DNA of 64,000 bases. It comes from Streptomyces mobaraensis (GTDB lineage Bacteria; Actinomycetota; Actinomycetes; Streptomycetales; Streptomycetaceae). The stretch is taken from positions 1,488,001 to 1,552,000 of the forward strand of contig NZ_CP083590.1 in the NCBI RefSeq assembly GCF_020099395.1. Reading direction: 5' to 3'. The notes below the pieces were generated by a model that was not told where the DNA came from, did no database searches, and saw only the letters and a list, made by a program, of their open reading frames with translations. Position numbers and translations under genes: made by a program. This document shows positions 41,053 to 49,915 of this stretch, in pieces. Each line of letters opens with the position of its first letter. Position 1 is the stretch's first letter.

Positions 41053-43305
41053 TCAGGCCAGCGGCTCGGCCTTCAGGGCGGCCGTGAGGAGGGCCAGGCG
41101 GCGTGCCGTCACGGTACGGCCGTCCTCGGTGATGTCGACGGCGTAGGCGACGGGCGCGCGACGCGTGGTCCCGTCCGGGGCCGTGATCCGCCAGCGCGCC
41201 TCGTACGCGGCGTGGGCCCGCAGGATCCGGGGCGGGCGGCCGACCGGGGTGGCGTGCCAGCCCGTGGGCAGCAGGGGCGGGCGTACGGTGACGGCGAGGT
41301 CGCGTGTGGTGGTGTTCTCCACGGCGAGCCGCCCGCCGTCCGCCGGGCGCAGGCGCAGGGCGTCGGAGCTCGACCAGCGGAGGTGGAACTCGCGCAGGCG
41401 GAGCCGCCGCGCCTCCTTGCCGCTCTTGTCGAAAAGGGAACCCAGACCGACGCGGACGGAGTCCACGGCCTCCGGGACCGTGATGTCGTAGCCGTACGTC
41501 TTCGTGAGGACGGGGCCCGACTTCTCGCTGCGTGAACGCTTATCCGGGAACACGACCGTACGGGCGCCGACCTGCCCCTCCACGTCGGCCGGCTCCGTGA
41601 ACGCCGGGACGCTGTCCGGATCGAAGTCCACCGACACCTCGTCCAGCGGCAGCGGCATCCCGAAGTCCACCCGCAGCCAGCCGCCCTTGCGCGGGGACCC
41701 GTCGACCGACCAGTAGCCCGCGTGGCCCGGCAGGGCCGCGGACGGCGGGTGTCCGGGCGCCGCGTAACTCGCCCTGAGCCTCGGCCAGTCGTAGGTGGCG
41801 GCCGCGGCCAGGTCGATCTGGTGGACGGTGCCGGTCAGCGGATGGCGCCACTTGGCGTACCGCTGCGGCAGGCCCCCGAAGGAGGACGGCGGCAGCGCGC
41901 TCGTCTCCAGGAGCGTCAGGACGAGGGGGACGGCCACGTATCCGGCTAGATGGGCGAGGAGGAGGGTGTGGCGGGGGACGCGGTGCCGGGGGTAGCGGTA
42001 CGTGGTGTGCGCCGGCGGGCGCGCGGGCGGGGGCGCCATGCTCACGGCGGCCCCCGCGGTGTCGGCCGCACCGGCCAGCCACCGCACCGTCCCCCCGAGC
42101 GGTCCGGCCGGAACGCAGCGGACCGGGAGGCCCGTCCCGTCCAGCGCGCGCAGCAGATGGCCGCCACCGGCCTCCTCCAACCGCCGGCGCACGGCGGTGT
42201 CGTCGCCGCGTACGGCCCGGCTGTACAGCAGCGCGAGGCGGCGCGGGCGGGAGCGCGGGGGCAGGGCGAGGAGGACGTGCAGGACCCGGGTGACGGCGCG
42301 CACGGCGTCGCCGTGCGCGGCGGGGTCGTCCACGGCCAGCAGCAGTCCGCGGGCCCGGCGCAGGACGTCCGCCAGCGCGGCCGCCGACTCCTGGCTGCCG
42401 TAGGCGTCACCGGACGGGTCGTACCACAGGACGGGCGTCCCGGCCGTCCGTACGAGCGGCGGTGCGGTGCCGGGCGGGACGCCCAGGTCGGCCAGCCCCT
42501 GCCGGTGCACCCCCGCGCGCCGCGCGGCCGGGCCGCCGACGAGCACCACGACGCGCGCCCGTTCGTACCCGGGCGGCAGCGCCTTCCGGCAGTGCGGACA
42601 GCGCGCCTCCAGGCGGTGGACGCGCAGGACGGCGGGCAGCCGGGCACCACAGCGGCAGCGGCGCAGGAAGACGCCGTACCGGCCCGGCACCAGCCGCCGG
42701 TGGCGGGCACGGCACTTCGGGCACACCCGGACCGGGCGGTCGACGACGCGCCCGCAGTCCGCGTACGGGCACGGCGCCCGTCCGCGGCGCAGCGCGCGCT
42801 CCGCCCGGGCGACCGCCGCGCCCGCCGCCCACCACAGGCTCCACAGGGCGCGGCACAGCGCCCACAGCGTCAGCGCGGACAGCAGCGGAAGGAGGGTGAC
42901 CGCGGTCGCGGTCAGCACGACGCCGACGCCCGTGAGCAGGGAGACCGGGCGCAGGAAGACCATCAGGCAGCCCGCCCCGCCGGACCCGCCCTGCCCCGGC
43001 CGGCGGAACGCGCCGCCGACCCGCTCGGCCGTGAACCGCTCGGCGTCGCCCATCAGCCGTTCGTGCTGTTCCAGCCCGTCCCACCAGGTCGCGCGCAGGT
43101 CACGGGAGGCGGTGACGGCAAGGTAGGAGGGGACGGCCGGTTCACCGCGCGGATCGGGCGGAACGGGCGCCGCCCGGCCGAACGCCCGCCATACGGTGCG
43201 CCATTGGGCCCACACCAGTCTGGGGAGGGTGACGCAGACGCCGTGACCGACGACCAGGACGACCAGGAGGACGATCACCAGGAGCAGCACCACGGGGTTC
43301 GTCAC
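41053..43305 (-). CDS. membrane zinc-ribbon protein with degenerate GTPase and discoidin-like domain
   Basis: 750 aa. N-terminal membrane helix (about 5-22), a helix pair (about 118-160), then two zinc-ribbon-like clusters (C179/C184/C195/C198 and C217/C219/C236/C239). These lead into 'LPPGYERARVVVLVGG', which aligns with the P-loop region of the neighbouring GTPase ('LPEGYLRTPGRLVALVG'), but the GxxGxGK(S/T) lysine is lost (G257-GPAARRAG). Another helix near 455-470 precedes a C-terminal discoidin/F5-8-like region ('GYWSVDGSP', 'GGWLRVDFGMPLPLDEVSVDF'). The protein is probably a membrane scaffold or pseudo-GTPase partner of the active GTPase encoded immediately upstream. The GTG follows GGAGGGG. 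Confidence 0.8.
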   Translation of the reverse strand: MTNPVVLLLVIVLLVVLVVGHGVCVTLPRLVWAQWRTVWRAFGRAAPVPPDPRGEPAVPSYLAVTASRDLRATWWDGLEQHERLMGDAERFTAERVGGAFRRPGQGGSGGAGCLMVFLRPVSLLTGVGVVLTATAVTLLPLLSALTLWALCRALWSLWWAAGAAVARAERALRRGRAPCPYADCGRVVDRPVRVCPKCRARHRRLVPGRYGVFLRRCRCGARLPAVLRVHRLEARCPHCRKALPPGYERARVVVLVGGPAARRAGVHRQGLADLGVPPGTAPPLVRTAGTPVLWYDPSGDAYGSQESAAALADVLRRARGLLLAVDDPAAHGDAVRAVTRVLHVLLALPPRSRPRRLALLYSRAVRGDDTAVRRRLEEAGGGHLLRALDGTGLPVRCVPAGPLGGTVRWLAGAADTAGAAVSMAPPPARPPAHTTYRYPRHRVPRHTLLLAHLAGYVAVPLVLTLLETSALPPSSFGGLPQRYAKWRHPLTGTVHQIDLAAAATYDWPRLRASYAAPGHPPSAALPGHAGYWSVDGSPRKGGWLRVDFGMPLPLDEVSVDFDPDSVPAFTEPADVEGQVGARTVVFPDKRSRSEKSGPVLTKTYGYDITVPEAVDSVRVGLGSLFDKSGKEARRLRLREFHLRWSSSDALRLRPADGGRLAVENTTTRDLAVTVRPPLLPTGWHATPVGRPPRILRAHAAYEARWRITAPDGTTRRAPVAYAVDITEDGRTVTARRLALLTAALKAEPLA

Positions 43306-43393
43306 GGCTCGCCCCTCCCCCGGCGCCGGGGCGGCCGCCGCGCGCCGGCCGGGGGCGGGGCGGAGGTGTGGTGCGCTCGTCCTGCCACGCGCG

Positions 43394-44491
43394 TCACCTC
43401 CGTTTCCATGCCCGGTCGAGGGCGCCGAAGCGGTGCAGCAGCCACATCAGGGGGTCCTCGACCCGGTGCGGGCGGACGACGCCGCCGAGCCCGAGCGTGC
43501 CGTCCCGCCGGGGCGCGGCACCGAGCATGGACACCGCGAAGAGCTGGTAGTCGGCGCAGAACCGGGCCAGTCGCGCGTCGAGTTGGTACTCCTGCCAGCG
43601 CCGCAGCAGGGCGCGCAGTTCGGCGTGGACGGCGGCCCGGTCGTCGGCGTCGAAGACGGGTCCGGGACGGCGGGCGCGGTGCAGCGGGGAGTGCTCCGGG
43701 AGGTGCGGCCACAGGAGGTCGGCCTTGGTGAGGGCGACCGCCACCGGCACGGTCACCTTCCCGCCGCCGCCCAGGTGGGCCAGGACCCGGGCGAGCACCT
43801 CGCCCGACCGGCCCGGCACCCCGTCGCCGCCCTGCACCGGCGCTCCGGGCAGGTCCCGCGGATCGACGAGGACGATGACGGCGTCGGCCGCGGCGAGGTA
43901 GCGCAGTTCGGTCTCCATGCGCTCCCGCGAGGCGAAGTGCTCGCCGGCGGTGTCGAGGAGGACCAGGGTCAGCACCCGCTCCCGCTGCCGTCCGAAGCGG
44001 CCCCGGCGGGTGCGGCCGAGGCGGTGGACGAGGGGCCGGCCGGCGTCGTGCCCGGCGGTCTTGGGGACGGTGCGCCCCTCCTCGTACAGGTGCCGTGCGT
44101 ACCGTTCGCGGTAGTCGAGGATCGTGGTGTCGTCGCAGGGGAGCAGCGCGGCGTCGAGTTCGGCGCCGAGGTGGTGCAGCAGTTCGTGCGTCAGGACACC
44201 GGTGTAGGTGCTCTTGCCGGAGCCGGCCGGTCCGACGAGCGCGACCAGTCTGCCGGGGGTGCGCAGATAGCCTTCCGGCAGCCGCCCGTCGCACGCGGTG
44301 CAGCGCAGCCGGGTGGTGGTGCGGCCGCAGGTGCCGCACACCGCGGAGCCGGCCCGGGGGTCGGCGGACGCCAGGGCCCGGTCGTCGGGGCAGGCGGGGC
44401 GGCCCGCGCAGACGTAGGTGATCCGCTCGCGCGTGAGGGTCCGGAAACAGTGCGGGCACACCCGGGTGCGGCGCCGCCACGGCGTTCTCAC
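43394..44491 (-). CDS. zinc-ribbon P-loop GTPase
   Basis: 365 aa. N-terminal zinc ribbons (C12, C15, C28, C34 and C52, C55, C64, C67) are followed by a GTPase domain: P-loop 'GPAGSGKS' (87-94), 'LLDTAGE' (178-184) as the G3 motif and 'TKAD' (255-258) as G4. This organisation recalls the zinc-ribbon 'double-GTPase' proteins reported in bacterial conflict and multicellularity-linked systems; that family assignment is from memory. The GTG at 44491 overlaps the stop of the FN3-protein gene by 4 nt (GTGA), fixing the start; the longer open frame upstream is a shadow. It is likely the nucleotide-switch component of this gene set. Confidence 0.87.
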   Translation of the reverse strand: MRTPWRRRTRVCPHCFRTLTRERITYVCAGRPACPDDRALASADPRAGSAVCGTCGRTTTRLRCTACDGRLPEGYLRTPGRLVALVGPAGSGKSTYTGVLTHELLHHLGAELDAALLPCDDTTILDYRERYARHLYEEGRTVPKTAGHDAGRPLVHRLGRTRRGRFGRQRERVLTLVLLDTAGEHFASRERMETELRYLAAADAVIVLVDPRDLPGAPVQGGDGVPGRSGEVLARVLAHLGGGGKVTVPVAVALTKADLLWPHLPEHSPLHRARRPGPVFDADDRAAVHAELRALLRRWQEYQLDARLARFCADYQLFAVSMLGAAPRRDGTLGLGGVVRPHRVEDPLMWLLHRFGALDRAWKRR

Positions 44492-47145
44492 CCCCGCTCC
44501 CTCCGGGTGACGGCGAGGGTGTGCTGCGGCGGGTCGCGCAGCACGAGCGCGGCGCCGACGGCGAAGCAGCGCAGCCGGCCGCCCGGGCCGCGGGTGAGGC
44601 GCGCCGACAGCCGCACGTCCTTCCCGGGGCCGAGCGTCACGTCGGCGGCTTCCGCGAGGACGTCCCCGTCGGCGGGTTCGAGCGGCCAGACCGGGCCGAA
44701 AGACCGCACCAGCAGCAGGCGTTCGGCGCGTACGGTGGCGCGGGCGGTGAACACGGCGGTGACCGTGCGGCGTCCGGGCAGGCCGTGCCGCTCCAGCCGG
44801 TAGCCGGCCTCGGTGCGCGCCGGCAGCACCGCCGTGCTCGGCCGGCCGTACACGGGGCGTCCGCCGAGCCGGGCGACCGCCCGTACCTCGACCTCCAGCC
44901 CGGCGCCGGACGCGACCGGCAGCCGTACGCCCGCCTCCCGCCGGTAGGCGGCGCGGGTGACGGTACGCCGCTGTCCCGCCGTCCCGCCCGGGGTCCGCCA
45001 GGCGACCTCGGCCTCGTCGCCGCCGTCCGGCGGCCAGTCGAAGACGACGACCAGGTCCGCGCCGCCGTGCCGGACGAGCGTGGGGGTGCCGAGCGCGGGG
45101 CCGCCGGTGGCGGTGTGGGCGCCGACGACGGCGTGGTCGCCGGCGACCGTCACCGCGAGGACCACGGTGGGCCGGTCCGGCGGCGCGAACACCAGCCCGC
45201 CGGGCGCGGGCCGGGCCTCGATCGGCGCCCCGGGGAGCTCGTCCGCGCGCAGCCGGGTGCCGGCCGGCCACGGGGGGACGCTGTCGAGGCCGTACAGCCG
45301 TACCTCCCCGGCGGCCGGCGGGTCCAGGCGCGCCAGGAGCCGGCCGCCGGGGTGGCCGTCCGGCGGGCGGACGTCCAGGGCGGTGACCGGTTCGGGCGGC
45401 GGGAGCGGTGTGGCGGTGAGCCGGACGCCGGGCGTGCGCACGGTCGTTCCGTGGTCGGTGCGGTAGACGGCGCTGACGCGGTAGCCGTACGCCGTGCCGT
45501 TGGTGAGGCCGCCGTCCGTGAAGCCGTCGCGGCGGGCGGCGACGCGCGTCTCCTCCCCGCCGTCGGGCGGGGTGCGGACGGCCTCGACGGACCGGGCGAG
45601 GTCCGGGCACGTCCACGACGCGGCGATCCGGCCGTCCCCGGACTCCACGCGGACGCCGGTGACCTCCGGCCAGTGCGCGAGGGGGCCGGTCACCGCGAGC
45701 GGCGAGAAGGCGCCCGCCGGTTCGGCGGCCCGGCGGACGGCGACCGCGTAGTACAGCGGGACGCAGGGCGGGGGCGCGCCGTCCACCGCCGACGTGGCCC
45801 GCGGCGAGGGCAGCGGCAGCACCGTGCCGTCGGCGGCGTCGCGCGGCGCGCGCCGCTCGGTGCGCAGCAGGACGTACTCGGGCTCGCCGGCCGTGGACGG
45901 CGAGGGCCGCCACCGGAGCGCGACGCCCGCGCCCTCCCGGGTCGCGGTGAGCTCCGACACCGGCCGCACGGCGAGGCCGCGGCGGAGGGCGTCGGTCCCG
46001 GGCAGGTCGCGTACGGCGACCTCGGCCTGTTCCAGCAGGTCCCAGGCCCGGTCCGCCTCTTCCGGCGGCAGCCGGCGCGCCTGGTCGAGGACGGCGCGGG
46101 CGTCGGCGAGCTTCCCGCGCACGCGCTCGGCCAGGGCGCGGACGTCCTCGGGGAGCGCGTCCGGCGGCAGCCGGTCCGCCACGGCCGCCGCCTCGGCGAG
46201 CCGCCCGTCGGCGGCCAGGCGGCGCAGCCGGTCCGCCACCGGGTCCCCGGCCGGCTCGTGCAGCACCGCGAACACCAGGCGCCGCGCGTCGTCCTCGGCG
46301 ACGGACAACTCCCCCACCGCGTGGGCGAGGAGCGTGGCCGGAGTCGCGCGGGCGGCGCGGCGCGTCCGCAGCGGCACCGCCAGTTCGTGGAGGAGGATCC
46401 GCGCGAGCCCCTCCGGGCCCCGCTCGGCCAGCACGCCGCGGACGGCGGCGATCACGGCCTGGGCCGCCGTGTGCGCGGCGCCGTGCGGCAGCCGGCCCCA
46501 GCGGCGGGCCGCCGCCTCGACGGCCGCCGGGTCGGCGGGGGGTGCGCCGAAGACGCGTACGGGCCGGTCGGTGCGGCCGCCGGGGGTGCCCGTCGCGAGG
46601 AAGTCGGCGAGGTGGCGCAGCCCGAGCACCTCCAGGTGGCCGGCGCAGCGCGCGTACGCGGGGTGCGGCGCCGACGGCGGCAGCGGTTCCGGTTCGGCGG
46701 TCCGCAGCCCGAGGGCGGCCAGGGTCACCCGCACCTCGTCCTCGGGCACCCGGTGGGCGACGGCGAGGTGTGCGACGGTGCTGTCGGCGAGCAGGCCGAG
46801 CCCGCCCGCGGCCTCCTCCAAGGCGGCGCGCAGCCGGGCCCGTTCGGACGCGGCGCGCCGGCCGTGCTCCCGGAGGGCGGCCCGCAGGGGGCCGGGGTCG
46901 CCGGCGGCGGCCGCGTCGAACAGCGGCCGGTGGGCCAGGTACCCGGCCTCCAGCTGCTCGACCACCGGGCGGTACCGGAGCCGGGCCCGGCTCCGGCGCC
47001 AGCAGGCGCGGACCGCCGCGACCGCCTCGGCGACCGCGTCCGCGCCCAGGTCATGCGGCAGTTGGTAGCGCGCGCGGAGGTCCTCGGTCACGGGCAGCCC
47101 GGCGTCGAGCACCTCGCGCCGGTAGCGTGCCTCGTCGAACCCCAC
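44488..47145 (-). CDS. large helical and FN3-repeat protein
   Basis: 885 aa. Residues 1 to about 410 are Ala/Leu/Arg-rich and helical, beginning 'GFDEARYRREVLDAGLP', with TPR-like 'ADARAVLDQARRLPPEEADRAWDLLEQAE'. Residues about 420-800 contain fibronectin-III-like beta-sandwich units ('VALRWRPSPSTAGEPEYVLLR', 'YYAVAVRR', 'GLTNGTAYGYRVSAVY'). No signal peptide or membrane helix is visible, so it seems cytoplasmic, which is unusual for FN3 repeats. It lies 27 nt after the Hsp70 gene and overlaps the GTPase gene by 4 nt, so it probably bridges the chaperone and GTPase functions. Enzymatic residues were not recognised. Confidence 0.75.
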   Translation of the reverse strand: MGFDEARYRREVLDAGLPVTEDLRARYQLPHDLGADAVAEAVAAVRACWRRSRARLRYRPVVEQLEAGYLAHRPLFDAAAAGDPGPLRAALREHGRRAASERARLRAALEEAAGGLGLLADSTVAHLAVAHRVPEDEVRVTLAALGLRTAEPEPLPPSAPHPAYARCAGHLEVLGLRHLADFLATGTPGGRTDRPVRVFGAPPADPAAVEAAARRWGRLPHGAAHTAAQAVIAAVRGVLAERGPEGLARILLHELAVPLRTRRAARATPATLLAHAVGELSVAEDDARRLVFAVLHEPAGDPVADRLRRLAADGRLAEAAAVADRLPPDALPEDVRALAERVRGKLADARAVLDQARRLPPEEADRAWDLLEQAEVAVRDLPGTDALRRGLAVRPVSELTATREGAGVALRWRPSPSTAGEPEYVLLRTERRAPRDAADGTVLPLPSPRATSAVDGAPPPCVPLYYAVAVRRAAEPAGAFSPLAVTGPLAHWPEVTGVRVESGDGRIAASWTCPDLARSVEAVRTPPDGGEETRVAARRDGFTDGGLTNGTAYGYRVSAVYRTDHGTTVRTPGVRLTATPLPPPEPVTALDVRPPDGHPGGRLLARLDPPAAGEVRLYGLDSVPPWPAGTRLRADELPGAPIEARPAPGGLVFAPPDRPTVVLAVTVAGDHAVVGAHTATGGPALGTPTLVRHGGADLVVVFDWPPDGGDEAEVAWRTPGGTAGQRRTVTRAAYRREAGVRLPVASGAGLEVEVRAVARLGGRPVYGRPSTAVLPARTEAGYRLERHGLPGRRTVTAVFTARATVRAERLLLVRSFGPVWPLEPADGDVLAEAADVTLGPGKDVRLSARLTRGPGGRLRCFAVGAALVLRDPPQHTLAVTRRERG

Positions 47146-47172
47146 GAACGGCCTCCCCGCGCCCCGCCGCGC

Positions 47173-48714
47173 TCAGCCGATCCGCTGGCGGCTCATCGCG
47201 ACCCGCGCCTCGTCGACCGCCTCCTGCGACAGGCCCCCGATCCGCACGGAGATCTCGATCCGCTCGCCGGTCTCCCGCTCGGTGGCGACGACGCTGAGCA
47301 GCCCGGAGGTGTCGAGGGTGAAGACGCACTGGAAGGGCCAGCGCTTCGGTTTGCCCGGCGGGATCTTCAACGTCCCCTCGGCGACGGCGGTGTTGTGCGC
47401 CGGCTCGTCCGACTCCACCGCGCCCGCCTGCTCCATCACCTCGATACGGACCCGCCGCTGGTCGTCGCGGAGGGTGTAGAAGTCGTCGGTCACCGACGCC
47501 GGCAGGACGTCGTTGGCGTGCACGAGGTGGGTGACCGACTCGCGGCCGGTGTCGATGTCCGTGACCTTGATGCCGTAGCCGCGCGAGGCGACGGTGGAGA
47601 TCTCGTAGGGGCGGTGGGCGAGGCCGGTCTCCTCCGCGCCGGGCGCTTCCTCCGCCCGGTCGAGGGCGTAGAGCGCGGCGCCGCGGGCCACCGCGAGGTC
47701 GGGGTTGTGCAGCCTCGGCTCGAAGCCGAACTGGGCGCGCAGGGCGGCGGCGACGGCGGGCATCTTGGTGGCGCCGCCGACGAGCAGCACCTCGTCGAAG
47801 GACGTCACCCCGCGTTCCGCGGCCAGTTCGACGGTCCGGCGGGTGATGTCGACGGTGCGGTCGAGCAGATCGCGGGTCAGCTCCTCGACCAGCCCCCGGG
47901 TCAGCTCCACCGCCTCGACCCTGCCCTGGTGCATGACGCGCACGGTGTAGCGCTCGCGGAAGGAGAGCGCTTTCTTCGCCTCCTCGGCGTCTTTGCGGAG
48001 CTGCGTCTCGGACTGGGGGTCGGACAGCGGGTCGTCGGCGTCCGGGAAGCGCTCGCGGAAACGGTCCGCCAGGTGCGCCACGACGCGGTCGTCGAAGTCG
48101 CTGCCGCCCAGTTCCTTGGCGCCGTCCGTGCAGAGCACGGTCAGTTCGCGGCCGCGCAGGGTGAGCACGGTGGTGTCGAAGGTGCCGCCGCCCAGGTCGT
48201 ACACGAGGATGGCCCGGTCCCCGTGCTCCTCGGCGCCCTCCAGGGCGCCGTAGTCGAGCGCGGCCGCGATGGGCTCGGCCACCACGTCCAGGACGCGCAG
48301 CCCGGCGATCTCACCGGCCTTGCGGGTGGCGTCCCGCTCCGCGAGCCCGAAGTACGCGGGCACGCTGATCACCACGTCGTGCGCCTCCTCGCCGGTGGCC
48401 GCCTTCGCGTCGTCGACGAGCTTGCGGAGGATGCGGGCGGAGATCTCCTCCGGTGTGTAGGCGCGGCCGTGGAACTCGCGCGGCACCGTCTCGCCCATGT
48501 CCCGCTTGACGAGCTGGACGACGTGCTCGGGGTCGAGGACGGTGGCGTCCTTGGCGCTCTGCCCGACGACGACGCTGTCGGCGCTCTCGAAATAGACGAC
48601 GGACGGGGTGGTGTCCGCCCCCTCGATGTTGCGCAGCACGGCCGGTCTGCCGACGTCGTCGATCCGTGCGACGCAGGAGTAGGTGGTCCCGAGGTCGATG
48701 CCGTACACGGCCAT
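47173..48714 (-). CDS. Hsp70-family protein lacking most of the lid
   Basis: 513 aa, against about 610-640 for DnaK. The ATPase domain is intact: 'GIDLGTTYSCVA' (phosphate 1), 'VYDLGGGTFDTTVL' (phosphate 2), 'GGSDFDD', 'VLLVGGATKMPAV' (adenosine). A beta substrate-binding domain follows ('NDVLPAS', 'IPPGKPKR', 'FTLDTSGLLSVVATERETG'), but the protein ends with 'SQEAVDEARVAMSRQRIG', leaving only the beginning of the alpha-helical lid and no EEVD-like tail. It is downstream of a GrpE-like gene and upstream of the FN3/GTPase genes, with no J-protein in the operon. This suggests a dedicated, not general, chaperone. Confidence 0.9.
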   Translation of the reverse strand: MAVYGIDLGTTYSCVARIDDVGRPAVLRNIEGADTTPSVVYFESADSVVVGQSAKDATVLDPEHVVQLVKRDMGETVPREFHGRAYTPEEISARILRKLVDDAKAATGEEAHDVVISVPAYFGLAERDATRKAGEIAGLRVLDVVAEPIAAALDYGALEGAEEHGDRAILVYDLGGGTFDTTVLTLRGRELTVLCTDGAKELGGSDFDDRVVAHLADRFRERFPDADDPLSDPQSETQLRKDAEEAKKALSFRERYTVRVMHQGRVEAVELTRGLVEELTRDLLDRTVDITRRTVELAAERGVTSFDEVLLVGGATKMPAVAAALRAQFGFEPRLHNPDLAVARGAALYALDRAEEAPGAEETGLAHRPYEISTVASRGYGIKVTDIDTGRESVTHLVHANDVLPASVTDDFYTLRDDQRRVRIEVMEQAGAVESDEPAHNTAVAEGTLKIPPGKPKRWPFQCVFTLDTSGLLSVVATERETGERIEISVRIGGLSQEAVDEARVAMSRQRIG

Positions 48715-48772
48715 AGGGTCTCTCTCCCGCCACCGGGACGCCCGCGTTCGGGCCCGTCCCGTCCGTTGTCCG

Positions 48773-49366
48773 TCAGTTGTCCTGGTGCGTCGTCGTGTCC
48801 CCCGTGTCCTCCGGGGAAGAAGGGGACGCCGGGGTGGAAGTGGCCGCCGGGGAAGAGGCGTTCGGCGGGGCGTCCGGTTCCCACCGGGACACCACGACGT
48901 CGGCCTTGCGCACGACCCGCTCCCCCTGCACGAACCCGGCCGCCACGACGCGCGCCACCGTCCGTTCCGCCTCGGGCGACGCGGCGGCGACGCGGCCCAC
49001 CGGCCGTTGCAGCGTCCGGTCGAACGCCTCGCCGGGCCGGGGGACGTACCGCTCGACGCCGGTTCTGGCCACGGTGTCCGCCGCCTCGTCGGCCAGCGCG
49101 GTCAGCAGGGCCCGCAGTTCGTCGACGCCGAGCGGGCCGGTGACGTGCTCGGCCTGGCGGAGGATCTGGTCGTGAAGCCGGATGAGGGAGTGGCGCACGA
49201 GGTCGAGCGCCGCCTCCACCTCGCCCTGGCGCAGCCGCTCGACCTCGTCGTGCAGCCTGGTCACGATGGCCTCACGGCGCTCGGCGAGCCGCTGCTGGCG
49301 GGCGAGGGCCTCGGTGAACTCGGCTGCGAGCGAACAGAGTTCGATTTGTTCCGACACGTCGCTCAC
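48773..49366 (-). CDS. GrpE-like nucleotide exchange factor
   Basis: 197 aa. A coiled-coil N-terminal half ('ALARQQRLAERREAIVTRLHDEVERLR') leads to a GrpE-like beta-wing with 'VVAAGFVQGERVVRKADVVVSRW', matching the canonical GrpE end 'GY...RVLRPAxVxV'. A Ser/Pro/Thr-rich tail of about 30 residues follows. It is adjacent to the short Hsp70 gene (58 nt apart), so it is presumably its dedicated exchange factor. The GTG at 49366 follows AGGGG. Confidence 0.8.
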   Translation of the reverse strand: MSDVSEQIELCSLAAEFTEALARQQRLAERREAIVTRLHDEVERLRQGEVEAALDLVRHSLIRLHDQILRQAEHVTGPLGVDELRALLTALADEAADTVARTGVERYVPRPGEAFDRTLQRPVGRVAAASPEAERTVARVVAAGFVQGERVVRKADVVVSRWEPDAPPNASSPAATSTPASPSSPEDTGDTTTHQDN

Positions 49367-49412
49367 CGTAGCCCCTGGGGGTGTCGCGCGTCAGCCGAAG
49401 CCGGGCCGCCTC

Positions 49413-49799
49413 CTAACTGCCCGGGCGGATGCCGCCGCTCACGTCCCGGGCCTGGATGACGGTGTTCTGCGTGCCCCCGGAGACGGAGTTGTGCACGTTG
49501 CCCGAGCCGGTCCGGGTGGTGCCCTCCAGGGCCTCGGCCTGCCGCCGCCAGTCCGCGAGGGCCTGCGCGAACGCGGGGTCCTGCCGGGCCCGGAGGGCCA
49601 GCGCCTCGGCCAGCTCGGCGGCCCGCGCCGCGTCGTCCGGCGCCTCGGCCAAGGCGGTCAGCTCGCCGTCCTCCTCCGGCTCCCCGCCCGGCCGCCGCCG
49701 TACGACCAGGCTCCGCAGGGTCTCCCACGCCTGCCTCCCCGCCGCGCCGGCGGCCCCGCCGGCCAGGGTCATCAGCAGTTCGGGTGCTATCTGATCCAT
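49413..49799 (-). CDS. small protein with C-terminal RHIM-like amyloid motif
   Basis: 128 aa. N-terminal segment 'LLMTLAGGAAGAAGRQAWETLRSLV' is an amphipathic/hydrophobic helix followed by a charged helical region ('ELAEALALRARQDPAFAQALADW'). Residues 104-124 read 'NSVSGGTQNTVIQARDVSGGI', the N-x-hydrophobic-S-G...hydrophobic-Q-A-R-D-hydrophobic-x-G-G pattern of RHIM-like motifs on actinobacterial NLR-associated proteins. It is the first gene of the minus-strand operon and has GGAGG 9 nt before the ATG. Inference: an effector or adaptor that could be templated by the NACHT protein at 38451, whose N-terminus carries an alignable segment. Confidence 0.75.
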   Translation of the reverse strand: MDQIAPELLMTLAGGAAGAAGRQAWETLRSLVVRRRPGGEPEEDGELTALAEAPDDAARAAELAEALALRARQDPAFAQALADWRRQAEALEGTTRTGSGNVHNSVSGGTQNTVIQARDVSGGIRPGS

Positions 49800-49915
49800 G
49801 AGGTCCGTCCTCCACCACGGCCCGCCGCTCGGGCCATGGGCCGAGCCTAGAACCGGTGGGGCCGCCGGGACCCGGGTTTGCCGAAGGAAACCCCCCGGAG
49901 CGGCGGAACGGACCG

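Noticed and set aside
43394..45913. An 839-codon version of the zinc-ribbon GTPase
   Set aside because: The upstream ~475 codons run through the FN3-protein gene in another frame; the GTG at 44491 with the 4-nt GTGA overlap fits operon structure and domain boundaries.
47173..49366. Housekeeping dnaK-grpE heat-shock operon
   Set aside because: The Hsp70 lacks most of the lid, no dnaJ or hspR follows, and the neighbours are FN3 and GTPase genes; no HAIR or CIRCE-like element was seen upstream.
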